Positions 30,839-38,340 of a stretch of DNA of 39,087 nucleotides are shown one piece after another. This DNA comes from RGIG9060 sp036307825 (lineage in GTDB: Bacteria > Spirochaetota > Spirochaetia > Treponematales > Treponemataceae): NCBI GenBank assembly GCA_036307825.1, contig JAXJWW010000019.1, positions 1-39,087 of the forward strand. The letters run 5' to 3'. Numbering within the stretch: the stretch's first letter is position 1; every line of letters begins with the position of its first letter. The position numbers and the translations under genes were made by a program. A model generated the notes under the pieces. The model was not told where the DNA came from and did not search any database. It saw only the letters and a program-made list of their open reading frames with translations.

Positions 30839-33144
30839 TGAACTTTGTAGAATTACTTTCTCCAGCAGGTGATGTAAAATCTTTTAAAGCTGCAATCCTT
30901 GCTGGAGCAAATGCAATTTTTTTTGGTGTTTCAGATTTTAACGCAAGGCAACGAGCCGAAAATATTTCTTTTGAAAATTTAATTGAATTAATAAAGTTAG
31001 CAAAATCCAAAAATGTAAAATCTTATCTTACTTTAAATACTTTAGTTTTTGATTCTGAATTTTCTTTGCTTGTGGAAACTGTAAAAAATGCAGTTGCTTG
31101 TGGAGTAGATGCAGTTATTGTTCAAGACCTTGGTGTTTTATTTGTTGTAAAAAAACTTTTTCCAGAATTAGAAATTCACGCATCAACTCAAATGACAACT
31201 CACAATATTTTACAATGTGAATTTTTATCTGAAGTTGGTGTAAGTCAAATAAATTTAAGTCGTGAACTTTCTTTAGATGAATTAAAACCAATTGTAAAAT
31301 ATTTGAACACAAAAAATATTATTGCAGAAATTTTTGTACACGGGGCTTATTGTATTTCATTTTCTGGGCAATGTTATTTTAGTAATTATCTTTATGGAGA
31401 AGCTGGAAATCGAGGTTTGTGTGTTCAGCCTTGTCGACGAGAATTTATTTCAAATAATAAAAATTTTACACCATTTAATTTAAAAGATAATTGCGCAATA
31501 AATTTTGTAAATGAATTAAAGCAGTTAGGAAATATAAGTTTAAAAATTGAAGGTAGAATAAAAAGTTTTGATTATGTTTGGGCAATTACAAAAGAATGGA
31601 AAAATGCTTTAGAAAATAATTTAAAAAAATTATTGTCTGAAAAAAATAATTTGATTTATAATGTTATGAATCGTTCTTATTCAGATGATTATTTGAAAGG
31701 TGAAGTTACAAGTTCAATGTTTACTTTTGGTTCAAAGGATCATTCTTTTGTTGAATCTGGATTTGTAATTTCTTATACTGCAAAAAATTGTAGGATAAAA
31801 CTATCTGATAAAACAATTCAAGAAAATGATAAGATTTTAATCAAAGATAAAAATGATAAATTTATTTGTTCCGGATTTTTAACTTCCTTTGATAAAATAA
31901 ATCAAGATTTTATTTTAAAAGTGAATAGTAAAGAATTTAATAAAATTTTTGCAGGATATAAAGTTTTTATCCAAAAAGATATTATAAATAAATTTAATTT
32001 AGAAAATGAAATTGAAAAGTTATCAATACAAGGAAAAAAAATTTGTGTAAAAGTTTTTGCAAATGAAAATAAAAAATTATCCTGTGAATTTATTTGCAAA
32101 GAATTAAATTGTTCTGTTAGCGTTGAGTCAAATTCTATTTTGCAAATTGCACAAAAAAATTCTTTAACAAAAGAAGTTGTCTTTGAAAAATTTAATCGTT
32201 TAGGTCAAACTGAATTTTGCATTGATAAAATTGATTTTATTGATTTTGAAGAAAATTTATTTTTATCTCTAAAAGAATTAAATGAAATTAGACGACAAGC
32301 AATTTCTTTTTTTGAAGAAAAATTAAATCAACAAATAAATGAAAATTCAGAAAATGATTTTGATAAAAATATTGAATTAAATGATTTGCAAAAAAAAGTA
32401 TTTACAAAAAAAGAAAAAGTTTTAGAACACGAAAAAATTTATTTTTATTCAGAAATTTCTGATATTCTAAAAAATGAAAATTTTGAAAATGAAAAAATAA
32501 TGTTGGAACTTCCATGTGTTAGTGATACAGAAGATTTTTTTGAAAAAATAAATTTTATTAAAGAGAATAAAAATATAATTCCGTATTTTCCTGCAATTAT
32601 TTTTGATAATCAACTTACTGGATTTAAAAATCTTATTGATGAAATAAATACAGACAGAATTATTTTTACAGAAAATACAGGTTTAATGTTTTATGCAAAA
32701 CAAAAAGGTTTAAAAGTTATTGGTGGACAGCATCTAAATATTACAAATAGTTTTTCTGCAAAATTTTATTCTCAATATTTATCAGGCTTTGTTCCAAGTT
32801 TTGAAATTCCAGAAAATGAAATTGATTCAATTTTAGAAAATGATTTAAATTTATCTTTATGTAAAATAAATTCTAATTTCAAATTATTGATGCAAAGTAG
32901 ACAATGTTTAATAAAAAAACTTTCAGGCTGTAAAAAAGAAAATTGTGATTTAGATTGTATTAAAAATTGTAGTAAGAAAATTTCTTTTAAAGATAAAAAC
33001 GGAAAAGAACTTATTGCTGTAAAACGAAAAGGTTTTTATTCGGCAATTTTTGCAACAAACTTTGAGCAACTGAATACCGACAAAAAATCCTTAAATCAAA
33101 AATACGATTTAATCGTTTATGATTACAGAAAGATTTTTGAATAA
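30838..33144 (+). CDS. U32-family protein, long RlhA-like form
   Basis: A 768-residue U32-family protein, historically called peptidase or collagenase. Well-studied members (RlhA, TrhP/YegQ) take part in prephenate-dependent hydroxylation of rRNA or tRNA. Residues 1-300 hold the U32 barrel, starting VELLSPAGDVKSFKAAILAGA, and the family cysteines Cys172, Cys179, Cys195 and Cys199 (YCISFSGQCY, NRGLCVQPCR), suited to an iron-sulfur cluster. A variable Lys/Asn-rich middle follows. The C-terminus has a second Cys group (QCLIKKLSGCKKENCDLDCIKNC) seen in long U32 proteins. It begins in the overlap TAATG with ddc. Protease versus RNA-modifying activity cannot be decided from sequence. Confidence 0.82.
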   Translation: MNFVELLSPAGDVKSFKAAILAGANAIFFGVSDFNARQRAENISFENLIELIKLAKSKNVKSYLTLNTLVFDSEFSLLVETVKNAVACGVDAVIVQDLGVLFVVKKLFPELEIHASTQMTTHNILQCEFLSEVGVSQINLSRELSLDELKPIVKYLNTKNIIAEIFVHGAYCISFSGQCYFSNYLYGEAGNRGLCVQPCRREFISNNKNFTPFNLKDNCAINFVNELKQLGNISLKIEGRIKSFDYVWAITKEWKNALENNLKKLLSEKNNLIYNVMNRSYSDDYLKGEVTSSMFTFGSKDHSFVESGFVISYTAKNCRIKLSDKTIQENDKILIKDKNDKFICSGFLTSFDKINQDFILKVNSKEFNKIFAGYKVFIQKDIINKFNLENEIEKLSIQGKKICVKVFANENKKLSCEFICKELNCSVSVESNSILQIAQKNSLTKEVVFEKFNRLGQTEFCIDKIDFIDFEENLFLSLKELNEIRRQAISFFEEKLNQQINENSENDFDKNIELNDLQKKVFTKKEKVLEHEKIYFYSEISDILKNENFENEKIMLELPCVSDTEDFFEKINFIKENKNIIPYFPAIIFDNQLTGFKNLIDEINTDRIIFTENTGLMFYAKQKGLKVIGGQHLNITNSFSAKFYSQYLSGFVPSFEIPENEIDSILENDLNLSLCKINSNFKLLMQSRQCLIKKLSGCKKENCDLDCIKNCSKKISFKDKNGKELIAVKRKGFYSAIFATNFEQLNTDKKSLNQKYDLIVYDYRKIFE

Positions 33145-33166
33145 AAAATAAAATTTACATTATACT
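33137..33166 (+). promoter_or_regulatory. Possible promoter for the thioesterase gene
   Basis: TTGAAT (33137-33142), 18 bases, TATACT (33161-33166). The -35 overlaps the U32 stop codon. The start near 33173 leaves about 20 bases with TTGGAG before the ATG at 33193. Read-through from the U32 gene is also possible. Confidence 0.45.
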
Positions 33167-33192
33167 TATATTAAATTTACTTTGGAGAAAAA

Positions 33193-33633
33193 ATGACTTA
33201 TTTAGAAAAATTAGAAAAACGATTTGAAAAAGATTTTTTTGCAACAAAAGCAGCAAAGATAAAATTAGTAAATGCTGAACCTGAATGTCCTGAATCTGAA
33301 AATTCTTGTGAAGCTGTTAATGTAATTTGTGAAATGGTAATTGAAGATTTACACAGAAACGCAGCAGGTGGTGTAATGGGTGGTGCAATTTTTACTTTAG
33401 CAGATTACGCCTTTGCAATTTGTGCAAATGCATTAAATGAGTTTTATGTTACAGTAACAGTTTCTAGTACGATAAACTTTATTGATGTTTGTAAAGGTTC
33501 AAAATTAGTTGCTATTCCAGAATGTGTAAAAACTGGTAAGAATTTATGCTTTTATGAAATTAAAATATTTGATGATTTAGGAAATTTAGTTTCTGATGTT
33601 TTAATGACTGGAATGAAAAAGAAGATAAAATAA
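33193..33633 (+). CDS. PaaI-type hotdog thioesterase
   Basis: A 146-residue hotdog-fold protein of the PaaI/YdiI acyl-CoA thioesterase group. The active-site signature HRNAAGGVMGGAIFTLADYA (about 54-73) matches HxxxGxxxGGxxxxLxDxA, with the Asp as the likely catalytic residue. The following beta-sheet strands (VTVTVSSTINFIDVCKGSKLVA) are typical. The acyl substrate is unknown. TTGGAG precedes the ATG. It sits between the U32 gene and a bidirectional terminator. Confidence 0.85.
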   Translation: MTYLEKLEKRFEKDFFATKAAKIKLVNAEPECPESENSCEAVNVICEMVIEDLHRNAAGGVMGGAIFTLADYAFAICANALNEFYVTVTVSSTINFIDVCKGSKLVAIPECVKTGKNLCFYEIKIFDDLGNLVSDVLMTGMKKKIK

Positions 33634-33634
33634 A

Positions 33635-33680
33635 AAAAACTATCCAACATAAAAAATATTTTTCTTGTTGGATAGTTTTT
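33635..33680. terminator. Bidirectional rho-independent terminator
   Basis: A perfect 15-bp inverted repeat, AAAAACTATCCAACA (33635-33649) and TGTTGGATAGTTTTT (33666-33680), with a 16-base AT-rich loop and T-runs on both strands. It separates the thioesterase gene from the convergent reductase operon. Confidence 0.93.
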
Positions 33681-33702
33681 AACTTTAATAATTAATTAAA
33701 AA

Positions 33703-33951
33703 TTATTTTAAAGCATCAATAACTTTTGTATTGAAAAAGTCGTAAAAGTTTTCTTTTGTAATTCCTGATACAACTTCTCCGTCAACTCTTAAGTTTGCTC
33801 CGTTTTCTTTACAAGCTCCAAGACAAATAGAACCAGCAAGTTCAATTTTGTCTTCAAGTTTGTTTGCTGCGATTGCTTCTTTTAATAGGTCTAAAACTCT
33901 ACTAGCACCTTTTGCGTGGCATGAACTTCCCATACATACTTCAATTTTCAT
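33703..33951 (-). CDS. Thioredoxin-like [2Fe-2S] ferredoxin domain protein (NuoE C-terminal type)
   Basis: An 82-residue electron carrier. The four cluster cysteines are Cys6 and Cys11 (EVCMGSSCHAKG) and Cys43 and Cys47 (GSICLGACKENG), the spacing of thioredoxin-like [2Fe-2S] ferredoxins and of the NuoE/HydC C-terminal half. The N-terminal helical part of NuoE is missing. AGGAG stands before the ATG. It lies 19 bases after the transporter gene and is the last gene of the reductase operon, just before a terminator. It could pass electrons to or from the NAD-linked subunit, which is inference from the operon. Confidence 0.85.
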   Translation of the reverse strand: MKIEVCMGSSCHAKGASRVLDLLKEAIAANKLEDKIELAGSICLGACKENGANLRVDGEVVSGITKENFYDFFNTKVIDALK

Positions 33952-33970
33952 AAAATCATTCTCCTATAAA

Positions 33971-35179
33971 TTAAAACATCAAGATTAAAATTTGTGATAC
34001 AATAACAACCGAAATCAATGCGATTGGATAAGTTGAAGCATAAGCTCCTGCAACTTTTTCTGTCCCTGCTGTTGAAATTAAAGTTCCTAAAGCTGGAGTT
34101 GAAGTCATACCACCACAAATTGAACCTAAGTTGTTTAATAAATTTAGTTTCAAAACATATTTTGCAAAAATGTATCCAATAATCATTGGTAACAATGTCA
34201 TAATAATTCCGTAGATAAAATATACCCATTGGAAATATTTTACAAATTCTGCACCACCTGCAACACCTGCACCAATTAAGAACAACATAAGACCAAGTTC
34301 TCTAAAGTTTTTTAGAGTTGGAGTTGATGGTGTAACAGAAATTTTTCCGATTTTTGCAAAGTGTCCAAAAATTAATGAAGCAAGCAAACATCCACCAGTT
34401 GTTGTTAAAGAAAAGTTTCCGATTTTTACAGAACCAATTAAAATTCCGATTACAGCAACTAATGAAAATGCGCAAAATCCAAATGGATCAAGTTCTATTT
34501 CTTTGCCTGTTAATTTTGATGCAACTTCAGGATTGTTTTCTGAAAGTTTTGCTCTTTCATTTTCCATATTTGCTTTAGAAAATTTTGGAACTAATTGAAC
34601 AAAAAGAACAACGCCAACAACACCGAATAAATATGCGATTCCGTGACCAACTGCAACGATTGCTTCTAATGCTTCTGTTGTAACAGTTGCTTTTGCAGCA
34701 GAGAAAGCTGGAGTTGAAGTAAGTGAACCTGAAAGTAATCCTACTAACATTGCAGCTGCTTCTTTTGCATCTCGTCCGTAAACTTTAATGTCAAACATTG
34801 TACAAGCCCAACATGAAATTCCACCAACAATGATGATTAATAAACCAAGTACGATGTAAGATTTGAAGTTTCGTTTGAAATCTCCAAAGAAGTTAGGACC
34901 TGCAATAAATCCAACTGAAGTTACGAACAAAATCAATCCAAGATTTTCTACAATCTTTAATGCGTTTGTTACATAACTTGCTCCTGCTACTTTTAGTTGT
35001 TCAGCAAGAGGATTGTACAACAATGCTCCAAAAAGAAGTGCAACGATAAATACACCTGCAGTTCCTAAAGAAACACCTTTAATTGTAACACGACCTAATA
35101 AATATCCAAGACCAGCGATTGCAAAGACGCAAAAAATTAAAAATGAAACAGTTTTAATTGACAAAACACCAAGAACCAT
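33971..35179 (-). CDS. AspT/YidE/YbjL-family transporter, probable dicarboxylate (succinate) exporter
   Basis: A 402-residue polytopic inner-membrane protein of the aspartate:alanine exchanger (AAE) family, with the duplicated family motif GLLSGSLTSTPAFSAA and ICGGMTSTPALGTLI. About ten to twelve helices are visible with a central hydrophilic loop (FSKANMENERAKLSENNPEV). The RCK/TrkA_C domains present in the centre of AspT and YidE are reduced or absent. Known members include the AspT exchanger, Corynebacterium SucE and E. coli YbjL, both reported as succinate exporters. Placement one base after a fumarate-reductase flavoprotein gene points to succinate export or fumarate/succinate exchange here. 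The substrate is an inference. Confidence 0.82.
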   Translation of the reverse strand: MVLGVLSIKTVSFLIFCVFAIAGLGYLLGRVTIKGVSLGTAGVFIVALLFGALLYNPLAEQLKVAGASYVTNALKIVENLGLILFVTSVGFIAGPNFFGDFKRNFKSYIVLGLLIIIVGGISCWACTMFDIKVYGRDAKEAAAMLVGLLSGSLTSTPAFSAAKATVTTEALEAIVAVGHGIAYLFGVVGVVLFVQLVPKFSKANMENERAKLSENNPEVASKLTGKEIELDPFGFCAFSLVAVIGILIGSVKIGNFSLTTTGGCLLASLIFGHFAKIGKISVTPSTPTLKNFRELGLMLFLIGAGVAGGAEFVKYFQWVYFIYGIIMTLLPMIIGYIFAKYVLKLNLLNNLGSICGGMTSTPALGTLISTAGTEKVAGAYASTYPIALISVVIVSQILILMF

Positions 35180-35180
35180 T

Positions 35181-36806
35181 TTATTTTACCATTCCTTCTA
35201 ATTTTGGATTTCCATGTGTGTAACTTGGCAAAAGTTTTGGTGATGGAGTTTCATCTGTAATTCCAGCATTTGCTCTTTCTGCTTCAAAGTCATCAACATG
35301 TTTTAAAGTAAGTTTTTCTGGCATAGAAATATCTTTATACATTCTTCCTGCTGCCATACCAGCCTGACGACCAAATACAACAACATCAAGAAGAGAGTTA
35401 CCCATAAGTCTGTTTGTTCCGTGGATACCACCAGCAGCTTCACCTGCAACAAGCAAGTTAGGAACTGAAGTTTGACAATCTTTGTTGATTTTTACACCAC
35501 CATTTTGATAGTGAAGTGTAGGGTAAACAAGGATAGGTTCTTTTCTAATATCGATTCCGTATTTTCCGAACATACGAAGCATAGCAGGAATTCGTTTTTC
35601 GATTGTTCCTTCACCGTGAATAGCTTCAATCATTGGAGTATCAAGCCATACACCTTCTGAAATTGCTGTTTTAATTCCGTTTCCGATTTTACATTGTTTG
35701 ATAATTCCAGAAGCGTTAACATCACGAGTTTCAAGTGGGTGAATGTAAACTTCACCTTTTGCGTTAACAAGTTTTGCACCAAGAGAACGAACTTTTTCTG
35801 TAACCAATGCTCCCAAGATTTGTGCTGGATATGCAGCACCTGTTGGGTGATATTGTAATGAGTCTTGATACAATAATTTTGCACCAGCTCTGTATGCTAA
35901 AACAAGACCGTCAGCTGTTGCTCCGTAGTGGTTTGAAGTAGGGAAGTTTTGATAGTGCATTCTTCCTGCTCCACCAGTTGCAATTACAACAACTTTTGCT
36001 TTTGCAATTCTGATTTCACCAGTTTCCATGTTCATAAGAACAGCACCTGCAGCATTTCCTTTTTCATCTTTGATAATTTCAATTGCAGCAGTGAAGTCTA
36101 CTACTTCAATATCTTTTGAACGGTTAAATGCTTCATCACGGAGAGTACGCATAATTTCTGCACCAGAATAGTCTTTACAAGCGTGCATTCTTTTTCGGCT
36201 TGTTCCACCACCGTGAGTTGTAACCATTGTTCCGTCAGCTTCTTTGTCAAATTCAACACCTAAGTCGTTCAACCATTTGATTGCTTCAGGAGCTTTGTTT
36301 ACCAATGTGTAAACAAGTTCAGGAACACCGTCAAAGTGTCCACCACCAAAAGCGTCAAGATAGTGTTGTGCTGGAGAGTCGTTTGGTTTATCAGCAGCTT
36401 GGATTCCTCCTTCTGCCATCATTGTATTAGCATCTCCAACGCGAAGTTTTGTAACAAGAAGAACTTTTGCTCCTGCTTCACTTGCCATGATAGCAGCACT
36501 TGTTCCAGAACCACCACCACCGATTACTAAAACATCTGCTTCGTAATCAATGTTATCCAAGTTTACATCTTTTGATGAAAGACGAGGTTTACCTTCCAAA
36601 ACTTTTGTAAGTTCGATAGGAGCTTTTTCACCTTTGTTTGGACCAATTTTGATTTGTTCAAACTGACTAGGAATATTATCTGGGTGATTTTCTTTAAGGA
36701 TTGTATCCTTTTCTTCTGCTGTTAATCGAGTAGCTTCAAATTTGATATTTGCTTCTCTTTTTTCTGCAACGATTTTTGCTAATTCGTCTAATTCGTTATT
36801 ATACAT
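35181..36806 (-). CDS. Fumarate reductase/succinate dehydrogenase-type flavoprotein
   Basis: A 541-residue FAD enzyme. An unusual N-terminal extension (about 1-88) precedes the FAD Rossmann motif VLVIGGGGSGTSAA (93-104). Catalytic residues of the FrdA/SdhA family are kept: QYHPTG (about 318), Arg361 in RDVNAS, His432 in HYQNGGV and Arg466 in GTNRLMGNSLLD. In the AEGG segment the His that binds FAD covalently in FrdA is Asn127 (NTMMAEGG), so FAD is probably non-covalent, as in NadB-like and soluble reductases. The FrdA C-terminal domain is short. AGGAG is present. I favour fumarate reduction over L-aspartate oxidase because of the Fe-S and NAD partners and the transporter. Confidence 0.85.
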   Translation of the reverse strand: MYNNELDELAKIVAEKREANIKFEATRLTAEEKDTILKENHPDNIPSQFEQIKIGPNKGEKAPIELTKVLEGKPRLSSKDVNLDNIDYEADVLVIGGGGSGTSAAIMASEAGAKVLLVTKLRVGDANTMMAEGGIQAADKPNDSPAQHYLDAFGGGHFDGVPELVYTLVNKAPEAIKWLNDLGVEFDKEADGTMVTTHGGGTSRKRMHACKDYSGAEIMRTLRDEAFNRSKDIEVVDFTAAIEIIKDEKGNAAGAVLMNMETGEIRIAKAKVVVIATGGAGRMHYQNFPTSNHYGATADGLVLAYRAGAKLLYQDSLQYHPTGAAYPAQILGALVTEKVRSLGAKLVNAKGEVYIHPLETRDVNASGIIKQCKIGNGIKTAISEGVWLDTPMIEAIHGEGTIEKRIPAMLRMFGKYGIDIRKEPILVYPTLHYQNGGVKINKDCQTSVPNLLVAGEAAGGIHGTNRLMGNSLLDVVVFGRQAGMAAGRMYKDISMPEKLTLKHVDDFEAERANAGITDETPSPKLLPSYTHGNPKLEGMVK

Positions 36807-36816
36807 TCACCATCTC

Positions 36817-37491
36817 CTATTCAAAATCTCTAGTATTGTAAAGTTCTTTAATTTTTTCCAATGGCTTATTCATGATTGATTGAATAAGTTCTTCACATTT
36901 ACCTTCGTTGATTTCGTTAACTCTATCGATAAGGTGTTGTGTTTGAGGTTGTAAATATTTTCCGTTGATACGGCGTGCAAGTTCTGCAACTTGTGGATGT
37001 GAAATTCCTGCTGGACATCTTGATGAACAAACTCCACACATTACACAGTCAAAAGATTCTTCTGCGCATTTTTCAAACTCACCGCGTTGTGCATAAGCGA
37101 TGTACTGCATAACATTGAGTTCTTGAGTACAAGCTTTTGTACAAGCGTTACATCCGATACAACTATAAATTTCTGGATAAAGTTGCATCATTACTTGTTC
37201 TGTAGGTTTGATAGCGTTAATATCGTATTGTTTTTTCTCAAGAGGGAAGAATGGAAGAGTTGCAACATACATTCCTTCTTCAACCTTTGTTTGACAAGCT
37301 AAACATGCTTTAAGTTCGTTGTCGCCTTTGATACGATAAATTGTAGCACAAGCGCCACAGAAACCGTTACGACAACCACATCCTCTTACAAGTTTATATC
37401 CAGCATATTCCATTGCTGTCATGATTGTAAGATTTTCTGGCACACTATATTTTTTTCCAAAAAAGAAAACATCAACTAAATTTTGTTCCAT
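36817..37491 (-). CDS. Iron-sulfur subunit with [2Fe-2S] and two [4Fe-4S] sites (FrdB/SdhB-like)
   Basis: A 224-residue electron-transfer protein. The N-terminal plant-type [2Fe-2S] domain has Cys38, Cys40, Cys45, Cys48 and Cys63 or Cys66 (RGCGCRNGFCGAC, then KACLAC). The C-terminal half has two full CxxCxxCxxxC sets: Cys111/114/117/121 (CIGCNACTKAC) and Cys149/152/155/159 (CVMCGVCSSRCP). Classical FrdB has 2Fe-2S, 4Fe-4S and 3Fe-4S; the second set here looks able to hold 4Fe-4S. It resembles the N-terminal half of thiol:fumarate reductase TfrB, without its CCG domains. AAGGACG lies before the ATG. Position suggests it delivers electrons to the flavoprotein ten bases downstream. Confidence 0.85.
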   Translation of the reverse strand: MEQNLVDVFFFGKKYSVPENLTIMTAMEYAGYKLVRGCGCRNGFCGACATIYRIKGDNELKACLACQTKVEEGMYVATLPFFPLEKKQYDINAIKPTEQVMMQLYPEIYSCIGCNACTKACTQELNVMQYIAYAQRGEFEKCAEESFDCVMCGVCSSRCPAGISHPQVAELARRINGKYLQPQTQHLIDRVNEINEGKCEELIQSIMNKPLEKIKELYNTRDFE

Positions 37492-37512
37492 AATTTTAAT
37501 CGTCCTTCTCTC

Positions 37513-38340
37513 TTAATATTCTGGTGGCAATTCGCTAAGTTGGTCAAAACTGAAAACAGGACCATCTTTACAAACATATTTATCACCAATGTTACAGCGA
37601 CCACATTTTCCGATACCACATTTCATTCTCATTTCCATAGTTGTGAAAACCTGTGTATCAACAAACCCTAATTCTTTAAGTCCTGCCAATGTGAATTTAA
37701 TCATAATTGGTGGTCCACACATAATTACAGTTTTGCTTGTATCAGGATTGAGTTCTTTTACATAGTTAGGAATGAATCCAACGTGTCCGTCCCAATCATC
37801 CTGTGGATTATCGATTGTAAGACAAACTTCGATTCCTGAATCATTTGTCCATTCATCAATAATTTCTTTGTAAGCAACAAGGTCTGCCTTTGAACGAGCA
37901 CCGTAAACGATTTGAACTGTTCCGTAGTTTTCTCGTTTATCACGAACATAATTGATTACTGAACGGAGTGGTGCAAGACCGATACCACCAGCGATAAAAA
38001 GCAAGTTTTTGCCTTTGAAAGCTGTTTCTACTGGGAATCCGTTTCCGTAAGGTCCGCGTACTGTGATGTTTTGGCCAACTTCCATTGAGTGTAACCATTC
38101 TGTTAAACAACCACATTTTTTTACGCTGAATTCCATAAATTCTGTGTTTGTAGGTGAAGAAGTAATAGAAATCATTGCTTCTGAAACACCAGGAACAGAA
38201 AGCATTGCACATTGACCTGGTTTGTGTTCAAAAAGTTTTTTTCCGTCTTTTCCTACAACTCTAAATGTTTTTACATCAGGAGTTTCCTGTCGGATATCGG
38301 TTACAACTCCTACATAAGGAATTAAAGCTTCATTTTCCAT
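37513..38340 (-). CDS. FAD/NAD(P)-binding oxidoreductase with C-terminal [2Fe-2S] (AsrB/hydrogenase-gamma type)
   Basis: A 275-residue ferredoxin-NADP-reductase-fold subunit. The FAD barrel region has GQCAMLSVPG and ISITSSP, a flavin site variant of RxYS. The NAD(P) region has FIAGGIGLAPLRSVI (about 115-129) and VIMCGPPIMI. A C-terminal dihydroorotate-dehydrogenase-B-type [2Fe-2S] uses Cys241, Cys246, Cys249 and Cys257 (KCGIGKCGRC, then YVCKDGPV). This is the NAD(P)H-oxidising subunit found in anaerobic sulfite reductase (AsrB) and group 3 hydrogenases. No hydrogenase or sirohaem reductase subunit is visible here. The ATG overlaps the preceding stop as TAATG; AAGGAG is upstream. Confidence 0.88.
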   Translation of the reverse strand: MENEALIPYVGVVTDIRQETPDVKTFRVVGKDGKKLFEHKPGQCAMLSVPGVSEAMISITSSPTNTEFMEFSVKKCGCLTEWLHSMEVGQNITVRGPYGNGFPVETAFKGKNLLFIAGGIGLAPLRSVINYVRDKRENYGTVQIVYGARSKADLVAYKEIIDEWTNDSGIEVCLTIDNPQDDWDGHVGFIPNYVKELNPDTSKTVIMCGPPIMIKFTLAGLKELGFVDTQVFTTMEMRMKCGIGKCGRCNIGDKYVCKDGPVFSFDQLSELPPEY

